NCBI RefSeq assembly: GCF_027579695.1 | Contig: NC_083577.1 | Span: forward strand, 69,155,241 to 69,219,240 | Direction: 5' to 3' | DNA: 64,000 nt | DNA from: Neoarius graeffei | Lineage: Eukaryota; Chordata; Actinopteri; Siluriformes; Ariidae | Shown here: piece after piece, positions 20,601-33,400 of the stretch | Layout: each line of letters starts with the position of its first letter | How positions within the stretch are numbered: position 1 is the first letter of the stretch | Translations under genes and position numbers: made by a program | Notes under the pieces: generated by a model | Databases searched by the model: none | Told to the model about the DNA's origin: nothing | The model's input: only the letters and a program-made list of their open reading frames with translations

Positions 20601-23600
20601 AGCACCACGTGACCCTAAATTCTCCACTATTTTTTCCTGCTTGACTACGTCATGCATCACGTGGTGGGCTTTCCCCATTTGTGCAAGGCATTGTGGGATA
20701 CAAATTTGAAACAGGAGAGAAAAATGGAGGACGCGAGTGTGCGAATGAAATGTGAAAGGCCGACTACAGTAACAGAAAGCGAGAATAAAAGACGTTATGT
20801 TGCGAAGGAAAGGAAACGCAGGACCAAACTAAGAAATATCGGCGGTCAGCGAGCACCTCGGTGTGATCAGCTGTTCGTTTAGCAACAGAATGATGTAACC
20901 GTCAGTGCACCGTCAAAGGTAAACCTGTAGATGGCAGTAATGCAACATTGTGGATGCCAGCTGCCGTAAAACGCAAAAGACGACGATGTGCAAACCGGAC
21001 TTCCTCTGTCTGCTTGACTGCGCAAAGCGAGTGATTTCATGCACATTATTTGCTTCGGAAATAATCCCCTCAAATTAAATAACTTCCAGCTACAGAATGG
21101 CCTGTTTTTTGTTTAGTTAGATATGACAGAAATAAACATGCATCACAATGACCAAATTTCAGAGGGAACTAAATTTCACCGGTTTTATGAAATCGAAAGG
21201 CCGTCTAGCTTTAATTTATCAGTTTTACAAGGGGGAAATTCAAACTGCACAAAAGAACAAAGTACTGTTCTCAGGAATTTAATTCCATTGTGACCTCAAA
21301 TCACCTGCCACAATCCGGGCTCACCTGGCAGACTGGATGAGCTGGAACCGGATTTCATGCTGGAGCTAGAGAGAGATGACCAGTCATGGGCTGCTTCAGT
21401 GCGCTTCATAGCTTCCTGGTAGTTGAAATACAGCTGCTTTCCATACTACAGAAAACCACACAGGCCATGTCAGATACTTGTACCAAAAGTAAACTACACT
21501 ACCGTTCAAAAGTTTGGGGTCACTTTGAAATGTCCTTATTTTTGAAAGAAAAGCACTGTTCTTTTCAATGAAGATCACTTTAAACTAATCAGAAATGCAC
21601 TCTATACATTGCTAATGTGGTAAATGACTATTCTAGCTGCAAATGTGTGGTTTTTGGTGCAATATCTCCATAGGTGTATAGAGGCCCATTTCCAGCAACT
21701 CTCACTCCAGTGTTCTAATGGTACAATGTGTTTGCTCATTGCCTCAGAAGGCTAATGGATGATTAGAAAACCCTTGTACAATCATGTTAGCACAGCTGAA
21801 AACAGTTGAGCTCTTTAGAGAAGCTATAAAACTGACCTTCCTTTGAGCAGATTGAGTTTCTGGAGCATCACATTTGTGGGGTCGATTAAATGCTCAAAAT
21901 GGCCAGAAAAACGTCTTGACTATATTTTCTATTCATTTTACAACTTATGGTGGGAAATAAAAGTGTGACTTTTCATGGAAAACACAAAATTGTCTGGGTG
22001 ACCCCAAACTTTTGAACGGTAGTGTACCTCATGTCAATGTCACCATCCATAAACAAGCTGATACCTTGGCAATACGTATTCCATTGACCCACATATGTAG
22101 AGTCCTGACATCTTCACAGCACAGGTACTTGATGTACTGAGACTTCTTCTGAATCTGAGGGTGCTGAAAAATAAAACCAGACCATAACGGAACCGATTGG
22201 AAAACGCTACCAGCTTTAAATTTGTTCACATCGCTACAGGGGGCAGTACAAATCCATGTTTTTAAAGAGCAGCATTTCTACCCAGTTTTTGGGAAAACAT
22301 AATATTCACTGACCTATATTAACCTCATCTACAAAAACAAACCGTGACTTTGAAATTAAGCAAAAGAAAACCATAGCCAAATAAAGCCTTGAAAAAGACT
22401 TATGGCACCAGAACTACATATTTTAGTATTTTTAAAATGGTTTGGATCACTGTTTTTATTTTAGTTCTCCAGGAGAACTTTAAAAAAAAATCATTTAAAC
22501 TATTCATTTATTTTATTTCATGGAACATGACATAAAACTCTGGACCCAAAGCCCAAACTTGAGAACACAGTGTACCGGCGTCCTTGTCCATCAATCAACA
22601 CACATGCACAGAATCGCTTATTACTTATTATGATCCTGCTTCACATCTTAGTGTTAACAGCATACCAACCGTGATCGTATTATTACTAACACCTACTTTA
22701 TTTATGTATCCTGACAGCTTTTTAGAGCTTGTATGGGCAGGTTTGAATTTTGGCATCTTGGTTCCATAGAGTTTGCAGACTCGCTGAGCCCGCTGTATAT
22801 TAAGGCGACTGTGTGGGATCAGTTTTTTTATTGCACTTACTTTCATGAGTGATTTAGTTTTGGTACTTCGGTTTGCGCTGGATATTAAAGCTGCACTTTT
22901 ATAAATGCTTTTTTAAAATACTGTTTATGCAAGCATTTACACCAGCTGAGTTATTGAGTCTGTTTATTATATGTGATGTGTTGAAGAGGAGTACTCAGAC
23001 TTATACCTAAGGACTGAGTGTACAAGCAGCATACTGTACAACTAATATGAGATCATTTCTTTCTTTATTTTTTGACGACAGTTTTAGATTCTTGCTGCTG
23101 TAGCTAATCTTCTCATGTACAACACAGACCAACGTCAGACACATTTTCATGTTTTAATTCTGATTTATTTACACAACCAGGCACACGCTAGATTGAATAT
23201 TTATTTTAATTGGCTTATAGACATTTTGACAAAGGCTTATTTAGCTTGAGCTCAACCAAGGAACTTTACAAAAAGCCTTCAGGCTGACGCTCCCTCATGA
23301 AGCTAGCTGAGAAGATACTAATGGCCCTTTTCCACTACCCTTTTTCAGCTCACTTCAGCTCGCTTCAGCTCACTTCAGCCCGACACGGCTCGCGTTTCAA
23401 CTATCTAAGAACAGCACGACTCAGCTCGCTTCAGCCCTGCTCAGCCCCCAAAACTCGCATGGTTTTGGAGTGGGGCTGAAGCGAGCCAAACCGAGCTGAG
23501 TGAGGCTAGAGGCGTGAGGAGACACTCCCCTGTGCACTGATTGGTGAGGAGGAGTGTCCTCACACGCCCACACACGCCCCGCGAGCATGCTGGGATCTGT

Positions 23601-26600
23601 AAACACCGTAAACCCGGAAGAATAATAATTACGAATTACGAGAATTATGAAGGCTTATGCGCCTCGCCTCATCTATACGCTCTTGCCAGTATCTGTTGGC
23701 GTTGTCGGTGACAACAAGCCACAGCACCAAGACCAGCAACACTAACGGCTCCATGTCCTCCATGTTTATTGTTTACTCTCCGGGTTGTGAGACTACCGCT
23801 TAAAAGATCACTGATGTCACTGTTTGCGCCGCCTAACGACATCACCTGACGTCCACCCACTTTCGCTAACTCCACCCAATGTGTCCACCCACTTCCAGCC
23901 AGCACAGTTCAGCGTGGTTGTAGTCGAAATGCAACGCCAACAGCCCCGCTCAGCTCGACTCAGCCCAACTCAGCACGGCACGGCTCAGCCCAACTCAGCC
24001 GCGTTGGTAGTGGAAAAGTGGCATAAGAGTGCGCAAAGCTTTTAGCCAAGAAAAATTCTTGGTCACTGGATAATAACAGATGTGTTGTTTCATAGTGTTA
24101 ACGTCTTCATTATTACTCTAAAATAGTAGAAGTTAGTAAAAATGAAGAACATTTCTATCCGTGGGTGTCCAAATCTGGGAGTGTATATTTGTATACATTT
24201 TACATGTACTGTATGTATATTTAACAATTATTCCACAAAATTGAGTCATACATGAGCTGATAGCCATGTACGACGAGATTGCGTGGAATAACTGTTTTAT
24301 TCTGTCCACATTCACTGGAGTTTGAGAAACAGAGCATTTTTATTTTTTGCAAATTCGATAAATAAAAACTTGATACAAAACGTCCGACAAAATAATTTCC
24401 GCATAAGCGGACTTCTTAAAAACTTATCGATGGCTGCACAAATTGACTTTAGGTGTTGTTTTTTTGTAGAAAGTGCCATCTTGCTGTTGTGCCAAGGTAT
24501 AAAATAGCTTTCAATATTTATACAAAGGGGAACTGAAGTCATTTTTAAACTTGCTTTATTTCTTATTTAACGTGTTATTCAATTACGTTTTCGGTTTTAG
24601 TAACCTTATATCGTGACTTGATCGTGACTTGTATTGGCAACTAATTGCAATTAAATATTATACTTATCGGCCTATTCGGTTTTTAGCCGTGTTGAATTTA
24701 GTTCGTTTGGTCCACGGCAGGCGTCGCTTATCCGCGCGATCTTCACGAGACTTGTGCGAGACTTCGAAACGTGAAGTGTCAGCCAGGTGTCAGTGCCACC
24801 ATTTTGAAAACTGTTTTCCAAACGAAATGTTGCACAAAAACGAGTTTAAATGACGATTACTGCCTGCTTTTTTCAAACTTTCCTGATTGCTATCAAAACT
24901 TCTAGCTTGATTACATCAGCATTCGAAAGAGTGCACGCGCGTCTTTTGACAACGTTGGCAGATGTTGGCCAGTTTGATTTCCGCTGTACGTTTTACTTCC
25001 GTCCTACGATGTCTCGCACAGGTCTCAGCGAATCTCATTTACGCCCGTCGCTTTGACATATGGACTGATATATTACAGTGCTCAGCGTAAATGAGTGCAC
25101 CCCCTTTGAAAAGTAACATTTTAAACAATATCTCAATGAACACAAACAATTTCCAAAATGTTGACAAGACAAAGTTTAATATAACATCTGTTTAACTTGT
25201 AACGTGAAAGTAAGGTTAATAATATAACTTAGATTACACATTTTTCAGTTTTACTCAAATTAGGGTGGTGCAAAAATGAGTACGCCCCACAACAAAAACT
25301 ACTACATCTAGTACTTTGTATGGCCTCCATGATTTTTAATGACAGCACCAAGTCTTCTAGGCATGGAATGAAGAAGTTGGTGACATTTTGCAACATCAAT
25401 CTTTTTCCATTCTTCAACAATGACCTCTTTTAGTGACTGGATGCTGGATGGAGAGAGATGCTCAACTTGTCTCTTCAGAATTTCCCATAGGTGTTTGATT
25501 GGGTTCAGATCAGGAGACGTACTGTACTTGGCCACTGAATCACTTTCACCCTGTTCTTATTCAGAAATCCAACAATGGCCTTAGATGTGTGTTTAGGATC
25601 ACTGCCATGTTGGAAAAGTGCACGACGACCAAGGGCGTGGAGTGATGGTAGCATCTTCTCTTTCAGTATAGAGCAACGCGTCTGTGAATTCATGACGCCA
25701 TCAGTGAAATGCAGCTCCCCGACACCAGCAGCACTCATGCAGCCCCACATAAGGACACTGCCACCACCATGTTTCACTGTAGGCACCAGGCATTTTTCTT
25801 TGTATTCCTCACCTTTGCGACACCATACAGTTTTGAAGCCATCAGTTCCAAAAACATTTATCTTGGTCTCATCACTCCAGAGTATAGAGACCCAGTAGTC
25901 TTCATCTTTGTCAGCATGGGCCCTGGCAAACTCTAGTTGGGCTTTTTTTGTGCCTGGGCTTTAGGAGAGGCTTCTTTCGTGGACGGCATCCATGCATGCC
26001 ATTCCTCTGCAGTGTACGCCGTATTGTGTTACGGGAAATAGTCACCCCAGTTTGGCTTTCTACTTCTTTAGATAACTGCAGTGAACTTGCATGCCGATTT
26101 TCGCTCCTGTCGAGGTGTTAACTTCCGTGGACGACCTGGACGTCTCTGTGAGATGGTTGCAGTTCCATCTTTCTTAAATTTTTGTACCACTTCTGCTGCA
26201 GTATTCTGACTGATAATTAAAGCTTTGCTGATCTTCTTGTAGCCTTCACCTTTATGGTGGAAATACATTTTTTGGGGGGGGAATTCTGAAGAGACAAGTT
26301 GAGCATCGCTCTCCATCCAGCATCCAGTCACTAAAAGAGGTCGTTGTTGAAGAATGGAAAAAGATTGATGTTGCAAAATGTCACCAACTTGTTCATTCCA
26401 TGCCTAGAAGACTTGGTGCTGTCATTAAAAATCATGGAGGCCATACAAAGTACTAGATGTAGTAGTTTTTGTTGTGGGGCGTACTCATTTTTGCACCACC
26501 CTAATTTGAGTAAAACTGAAAAATGTGTAATCTAAGTTATATTATTAACCTTACTTTCATGTTATAAGTTACAGACGTTATATTAAACTTTGTCTTGTCA

Positions 26601-27379
26601 ACATTTTGGAAATTGTGTGTGTTCATTGAGATATTGTTTAAAATGTTACTTTTCAAAGGGGGTGCACTCATTTACGCTGAGCACTGTACATAGCATATTT
26701 CAAACACTCAACTTGCTATAGCAGTGACAAAATAGCTATCAAAAATCTCATCTCATCTCATCATCTCTAGCCGCTTTATCCTGTTCTACAGGGTCGCAGG
26801 CAAGCTGGAGCCTATCCCAGCTGACTACGGGCGAAAGGCGGGGTACACCCTGGACAAGTTGCCAGGTCATCACAGGGCTGACACATAGACACAGACAACC
26901 ATTCACACTCACATTCACACCTACGCTCAATTTAGAGTCACCAGTTAACCTAACCTGCATGTCTTTGGACTGTGGGGGAAACCGGAGCACCCGGAGGAAA
27001 CCCACGCGGACACGGGGAGAACATGCAAACTCCGCACAGAAAGGCCCTCGCCGACCACGGGGCTCGAACCCGGACCTTCTTGCTGTGAGGTGACAGCGCT
27101 AACCACTACACCACCGTGCCACTCGCTATCAAAAATGCATTCCTATATTTAATAAAATGAGAAATAGAATTTTGATTAAAAAAATTTGCCTTCCTTGAAT
27201 GTTCTTCCTTGGACATTTCAGTTCTGTAATTTTCAAACTTCTTTGATCTTTTGAACAAGTCTTTAAAAAAAAAAAAAAAAAAAACCAACAACAAATTTTA
27301 ATGTTTAAAGATGAAGAATGTAAACAAACCAGTGAAATGACAATAGCAATTTATGAAAAATGAGAATTCTTGGGGGGGA

Positions 27380-27433
<54 letters not shown>

Positions 27434-30400
27434 CTTACTATCAAATACTTTTATTCCATATTTTGTTGCTTGTTTGTATTTTTTGGGGTTTTGTTTTCAA
27501 GTTTTTATTTCATCCTCAGTTGGTTCAGCAACACCTTCCATCATTTTGTTTTTCTCTATTCACGGTATATGAGCTGATAGCCTAGTAGTAGAGTAGCCAA
27601 TCAGAGCATGCGATTGCTTATATCCAGTGAATGTGGATAGAACAAATGAATTTATACATCTTAAAAATTTATACGTCTGCTAAATGCTTGTAGTGTAATG
27701 TCATGAAATACACACAACAATAAGCAGTAAGAACCTGCCCTGTTGTTAGGTTTAGTCATGTGACAGTGTGTATGACAGAAAGCACTCTCGGTGTATTGCA
27801 ACACTGATTTTGTACCTTGAGGGCCATGCAGTAGTCAGTGGGAGCCTTGTACTTGCTACGGTAATCACGCCCCAGATACACGTTCACGTGATCCAGCTGC
27901 AGGAAGCATGCCAGGTCTCGAGAAGTCTGTAGTGGATGACATGGAAGGAGATGTACAGAGAACTTTAACAAGCTGCAAAAGCTCTAACCAGTTGAACAAG
28001 TTGCAACGTAACTGAGCTTTAAATGGCAAATAGATATTCTTACAATAAGTTATTGTTCACCCAGAACAGGGATTTCTACACAAGAGTGTAGGTGATCCTT
28101 TTAGATTTCAGGAACCACTGTACAGTTTAGATTACTGAATGTATAAATGTACTGAAATTATAATATACATAGTAGGGATGTTAACCGATGACCGTTTGAC
28201 CGAATCAATGTCAACCGGTTAATTTTTTTTTTGGTTGTCGGTTTAAAAAAAATAATAAAAATAAATAAATCATTTTGAAGCTGCCGATTTTGGAGCGGAG
28301 AGCCTGGAATTCTGTGTTGTAAACGCTTGGGGCATGCCATGCGGTGTAAGGACGACAGCTGACAAATCAGAAACACCCATTCAGTCATGTCCCGCCCTCC
28401 CGCCCCAGTTGAAGACAGCTGCCACTCGGCGAAAGAAAAGTCTCAGTGTTGGATTACATTTTACTACGATGTTAACCAGGTACGTAACATCAAGGAAATT
28501 CTTGACTATCAAAGAAACAAGAACACGGCGCATGAATGAAGTCGATGGTTGATTAGTCTGGTGAATATTAATGTCAACGTAATAATAATACACAAGATCT
28601 GAACTAAAACCTGGTTACTCACTGATGTTACTTAGCATCAGACAGTTGCTATATTAGCTTAGCGGCTAATCAGCTCAGCTCCAGCTATCCCATTCCCAAT
28701 GGCTGTCCACAATTAGCAGCCATGTAACCGTAATATCAGTAGCTGGAAAACAATTGCAGTATGAGGTCTCTGTGGCTCACTTCGAAGAAAAGTGCCTAGT
28801 CCGTAGCAGTATGCTTCAGAGCAACTTCAATACCATGCAGTAATGGCGTGTTGATATTGGTAACGGCGTTATAACAATTGTAGCTAATTAATTAGATTAC
28901 CCGGCGTTATAACAGCCTTTATTTTAACGCCGTTATTCCCATCACTGAATGTTATGTACTTCTTCTAGCACTTGACTTTATTTTCAACGCCATCATGGCC
29001 AACTGAAACTGTCTCTAAGCTGGAGCCATTTGTCCTCCGCTCCAATACAAACCCCTCGACATCAGTGCCGCGTTTGACTAAATGTTTCACGCTGTAGAAA
29101 AGGTAATGTGAGTGGAGGGCAGCGACTGGGACTGAATGTACGGATGCTCGCGGTTAGATTTAGAATAGATTCTAATAATTCCAATTCTAGAATTTTAAAC
29201 TCATAGGTTAACCGACTTTAACCGGCTAATGAGACTCGGTGGTCGGTCAAGATTTTTTTTTTTAGTTTTCGCCATCCCCAATACATAGGTTTTGCTCCAA
29301 ATCAGAACTGGGGGGATTTAATATTATTAGGTGTGGGTTAACATGGAGTTAGAGCAAATCTTCAACAGCTGTTGAGTCAAAAAAAAATGATCTGATTTCT
29401 GTTTGCTTGTAAATAGAATGCATTGTACACCTATCCATACTCTATCTATACTCAAATCTACTGCGGAATTATTGGCATGCTTTACGAAAAAGCTAATATA
29501 TTAAAAAGAAAGCAAGAACGTGCAATGAGTGATACAGTGCTTTGAAATAGTATTTGCCCCTTTTCGTTTTCCATATTATTGCTTATTTGCCACAAAATAT
29601 AATATTAGACAAAGGGAGTCTGAGAAAATAATTCTTTAAAACTCTTTGAATGTATTTTAAAAAATACTTAAATCTAGACGGCCTTTCGAGTTCATAAAAT
29701 TGGTGAAATTTAGTTCCCTCTGAAAGGTGGTCATTGTGGTATGTTTATTTCTGTAATATCTCAAAAAAAAAACCCAGGCTATTCTGCGGCTGTAAAGTTA
29801 TTTAATTTGAGGGGATTATTTCCTTAGCAAATAATGTGCATGAAATTGTTTGCTTTGCACGGTCAAGCAGACAGAGGAAGTCCGTGTGCCCATGCACAGG
29901 TTTACCTCCTTCTTTTGGGTTTTCCGTCATGCAGCACCCAGTGTTGCATTACTGCCATCTACAGGTTTACCTTTGACCCGTACACTGACAGTTACATCAT
30001 TCTGTCGCTAAACGAACACCTGATCACACCGAGGTGCTCGCTGACCGCTGATATTTATTAGTTTGGTCCTGCGTTTCCTTTCCTTCGCAACGTCTTTTCT
30101 TCTCGCTTTCGGTTACTGTAGTCGGTCTTTCACATTTCATTCGCACACTCACGTCCTCCATTTTTCTCTCCTGTTTCAAATTCGTATCCTACAATGCTTT
30201 GCGTGAATGGGGAAAGCCCACCACATGATGCAGTATCTTGAATTGGGTCATGGTGAAGCAGGAAAAAACAGCAGAGAATTTAGGGCCATGTGGCCCTAAA
30301 TTCATTAATTGTTCTATTTAAAAAAACTGATAAAATTAAAAAAAAGTCTGTGATTTGAATTCAGTAACTTTTGGTCCACTAAACAAAAATAATTGGGCGT

Positions 30401-33400
30401 CAGGGAAAATTCTTTTTATGACCTAGACTTGAAAAATCTGAAAGGCAGTCTACCTTTAGACATTTCCTTTTCTTAGCAGTGGGTGTGAAATCTCATGAAT
30501 GCCATTTCAGCTGAGTCTCCCTGAACTTTTATTCCCTCACTTTTTCTGGAATTTCCTTCAATTGTGCCATAATGAGCTCAAATAAATTTTGTACAGCAAG
30601 AAATTCTGTCTGTCTGTGTTCACCAAGCTGAAGCTGATCATCAATTCGATTTGGTTATTTGGTGAATCAAATACACTGGTGATATTGATATTGGATAACT
30701 TTCCGGAGATGCCTCAAAAAAAATTAAATAATAACCAGATTTGGATTCAGTTATGTTCCTTTTGTCTAAAATGAGATTTTATTTTATCTTAAGATCTGAA
30801 ACCAGACAGTGACAAATAAGCAATAACAGTAGAAACCAGTAAGGGGGGGGGGGATACTTTTTCACAGCACGGTATTTTGAGCATAAAGGGACACTGTATA
30901 GTTTTAGAAAGAATAAGGTAAAGGAAAAGCTCAGTTATTCCCTCCAGGGGAAGGTCTAAGGTGGCGAGAATATACATTTTTCTTGATTGTTGATGAAGAT
31001 GGAAAGGATTTGTGGTAGATCCGCCAAAAAAGTCAATTGGACAATAGACCTCAGTCATCAAAGCCCCACCCCATTATTAAATATTTGTTTTTCTTCTAGT
31101 GATGCTGCTTCAGCTTTTCACTGTCAGAGCATTTAAAAGCACACAGTGTAACCCTTTACTCACAGTGGAATCAGTATGAATAAATAAAGCCTGAATAACA
31201 GCTTTGTGTCAGTACATCAGAGAGAGAGAGAGAGAGACAGAGAGAGTGCGTGTGTGTGTGTATATATACATGCACATGTTGTGAGGGGCTGCGTGATAGA
31301 TGGCACAGAGAGAAGGACAGATGGAAAAATAAAGAGCAAAGAAAAAGAGCTGAGCGAGAACTGACCTTGGCTTTGCCCTTTGGCACGTAGTATAGTCCAG
31401 AGGCTCGTAAAAGGAAATACCGCTTCTTCCAGGACTTCTTACCATCCTCTTTGAGCCAGAGCACTCCCTCCATCTCAGGCACACTGATTGAGCTTCCACA
31501 AAAACACTCCTGCAGACCCACAGAAAAACACACGCACTTTCATTTACATCATCCACAACACTGACCTATGACTGATCTAACTCAACGTGTCTTCACGAGA
31601 CACAAAGGATGGATTTGGGGGCTCAGAACTAAATAACTTTACATTATCCCTCACCTCCAGCAGAGCTTCTTTATTCCTGTCAGTCATCTCGCATGTCTCC
31701 TTCCGGCCCAGCAAATAATTCTGACAAAGCAGAAAAGGTTAAATCAGGTCAACATCTAAAATTAGCAAAGTGACATTTCCATATTGTTCCACTACTGGAA
31801 AGAAGAAGAAGAAAAAAAAAAAAAGCATTCCAGATTTTTTTTTTTTAACCTCAGGAAGCCAAAAGTCAAATGCTGGAAATACGTGGAAAAAAAAAAAAAA
31901 GGCCGCAAGCCTGACAGAGCAACATAGAACCTGACGAGGAGCCAGATAAGACCGTCTGACCTCATACAGCCTCTAAGAACGGGTGGGTCCTTTGAGCTCG
32001 AAGCCAGACTCCAACTCCCTCACTACACATTTACACCACGCTGACACTAGGTGACTTCTATCCACCACAATGAAATGCTTTAATAATTACACTCTGGTGC
32101 AAAAAATAGGCCAAGGTTGTTTCAAGACAAAAAGTGCTGCAGTTCATTTGAAATTAGGACCCACTTCATATTAACACGCATAACACAGCTTCTTCTCGGC
32201 CGGTCTCTGGTCTGTGGGAGGTCATTACAAGTGAATGCAACAACACTGACATGCTCATATTGAAAACTACCTTAAGTTAATCCCAAAGACTTCTTCATTA
32301 AAAGAAAAGAAAGAAATTTAAAGGAAAAGCTATTCCGTAGAAACCTATGTTGCATGTCTTTCAGTCTTTACTTGTTTATTAACATTTTATTCATTGCTAC
32401 ATTTTAAATACATGGTTTTTAAGCTTGGTCCACTGCTTTTGCCCTCGAGGTTTTAAATAAATAAACATTTTATGTATAATAAGTTATTCTATCCACATTT
32501 ACTGGATATAAGCAATCTTGCACTCCGATTGGCTACTTTACTACTAGGCTATCAGCTCATATACCAGGAGTAGAGAAAAACAAAATGGTGGAGTGTATTG
32601 CTGAACCAACCGAGGATGAAATAACAAGAGTGCTCCGAGAGCACAATATCCCCCGCTGGCAACTATATCTATACTATAAGTGCGTAATACACCCTCATGA
32701 AATTGTCGAAGTCCAAATTTGGTAATCAAGGGCCAGAACTCTGGTGAAATGTGACCGAATTGAAAGAAATTGTAATATACGCATTATCGACATATCACAC
32801 GGCCTTTTGCAAAGTTTTGGAAAATTCCTGCAAAATTTGTGAGAGGAGTTGATTTCAGAAGATAAGCACACCCTCATGAAATTGTCAAAGTACAAGTTTG
32901 GTAATCAAGGGCCATAACTATGGTAAAATGCGACTGAATTGAATGAAAGTGCAATGTGTGTATTACCAACATATAACAAAGACTCCTGTCAAGTTTCGTG
33001 AAATTCCTCCAAAAATTGTGAGAGGAGGTGATTTCAGAAGGTGAGTACCCTTCCCGGGATGGACGGACATCGCCACGATATAATCCCGCTTTGGGCCTTT
33101 CGGTCAGCGGGGGATAAAAACTCTACTCGAACCCCCCCCCCCCAAAAAAAAAAATTATAATAATAATAATAATAATAATTAATAAAAAGCAACAAAATAA
33201 GGAATAAAAGTATTTGGTGGTAAGAACATATCTTTTTTTCAAGAATTATTATAGCATTTTTCACAAACTGCTACTGTCATTTCACCGGTTTGTTTACATT
33301 CTTCATGTTTAAGCATTAAAAATTTGTTGAATTTTTTTTAGACTGGTTCAAAAGCTCAAAGAAGTTTGAAAATTACATAACTGAAATGTCCAAGGAAGAA

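Larger units (their letters stand above)
24297..27646 (-). mobile_element. 24-bp-TIR element with KIAA1958/DUF3504-like remnants, split by Tc1 and SINE
   Basis: Outer ends TTATTCTGTCCACATTCACT (left) and ATCCAGTGAATGTGGATAGA (right) are inverted repeats shared with the copy at 32484-33614. Minus-strand fragments in order: GVAEPTEDEIK (near 27540), KATKYGIKVFDS-like (27440), KFENYRTEMSKEE (27200), then after the inserted SINE (26745-27126) and Tc1 (25076-26686), QQQDG and SICAAIDKFLRSP (24420-24500). These match the N-terminal part of KIAA1958/ZMYM-type proteins. All frames are broken. Confidence 0.6.

Noticed and set aside
27353..27585. Ile-Tyr repeat proteins over AT repeats (also near 37085)
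   Set aside because: Pure translation of (TA)n microsatellites in all frames.
31171..31556. 120-aa frame extending the raph1 PH exon into SLSLSDVLTQ
   Set aside because: The extension is intron and microsatellite read-through. The GTCAGT donor and the next PH exon at 27926 show the exon ends at 31366.
33034..33264. Reverse-strand 76-aa frame over the poly-C/ATT region
   Set aside because: Low-complexity sequence in a degenerate repeat junction with no family match.
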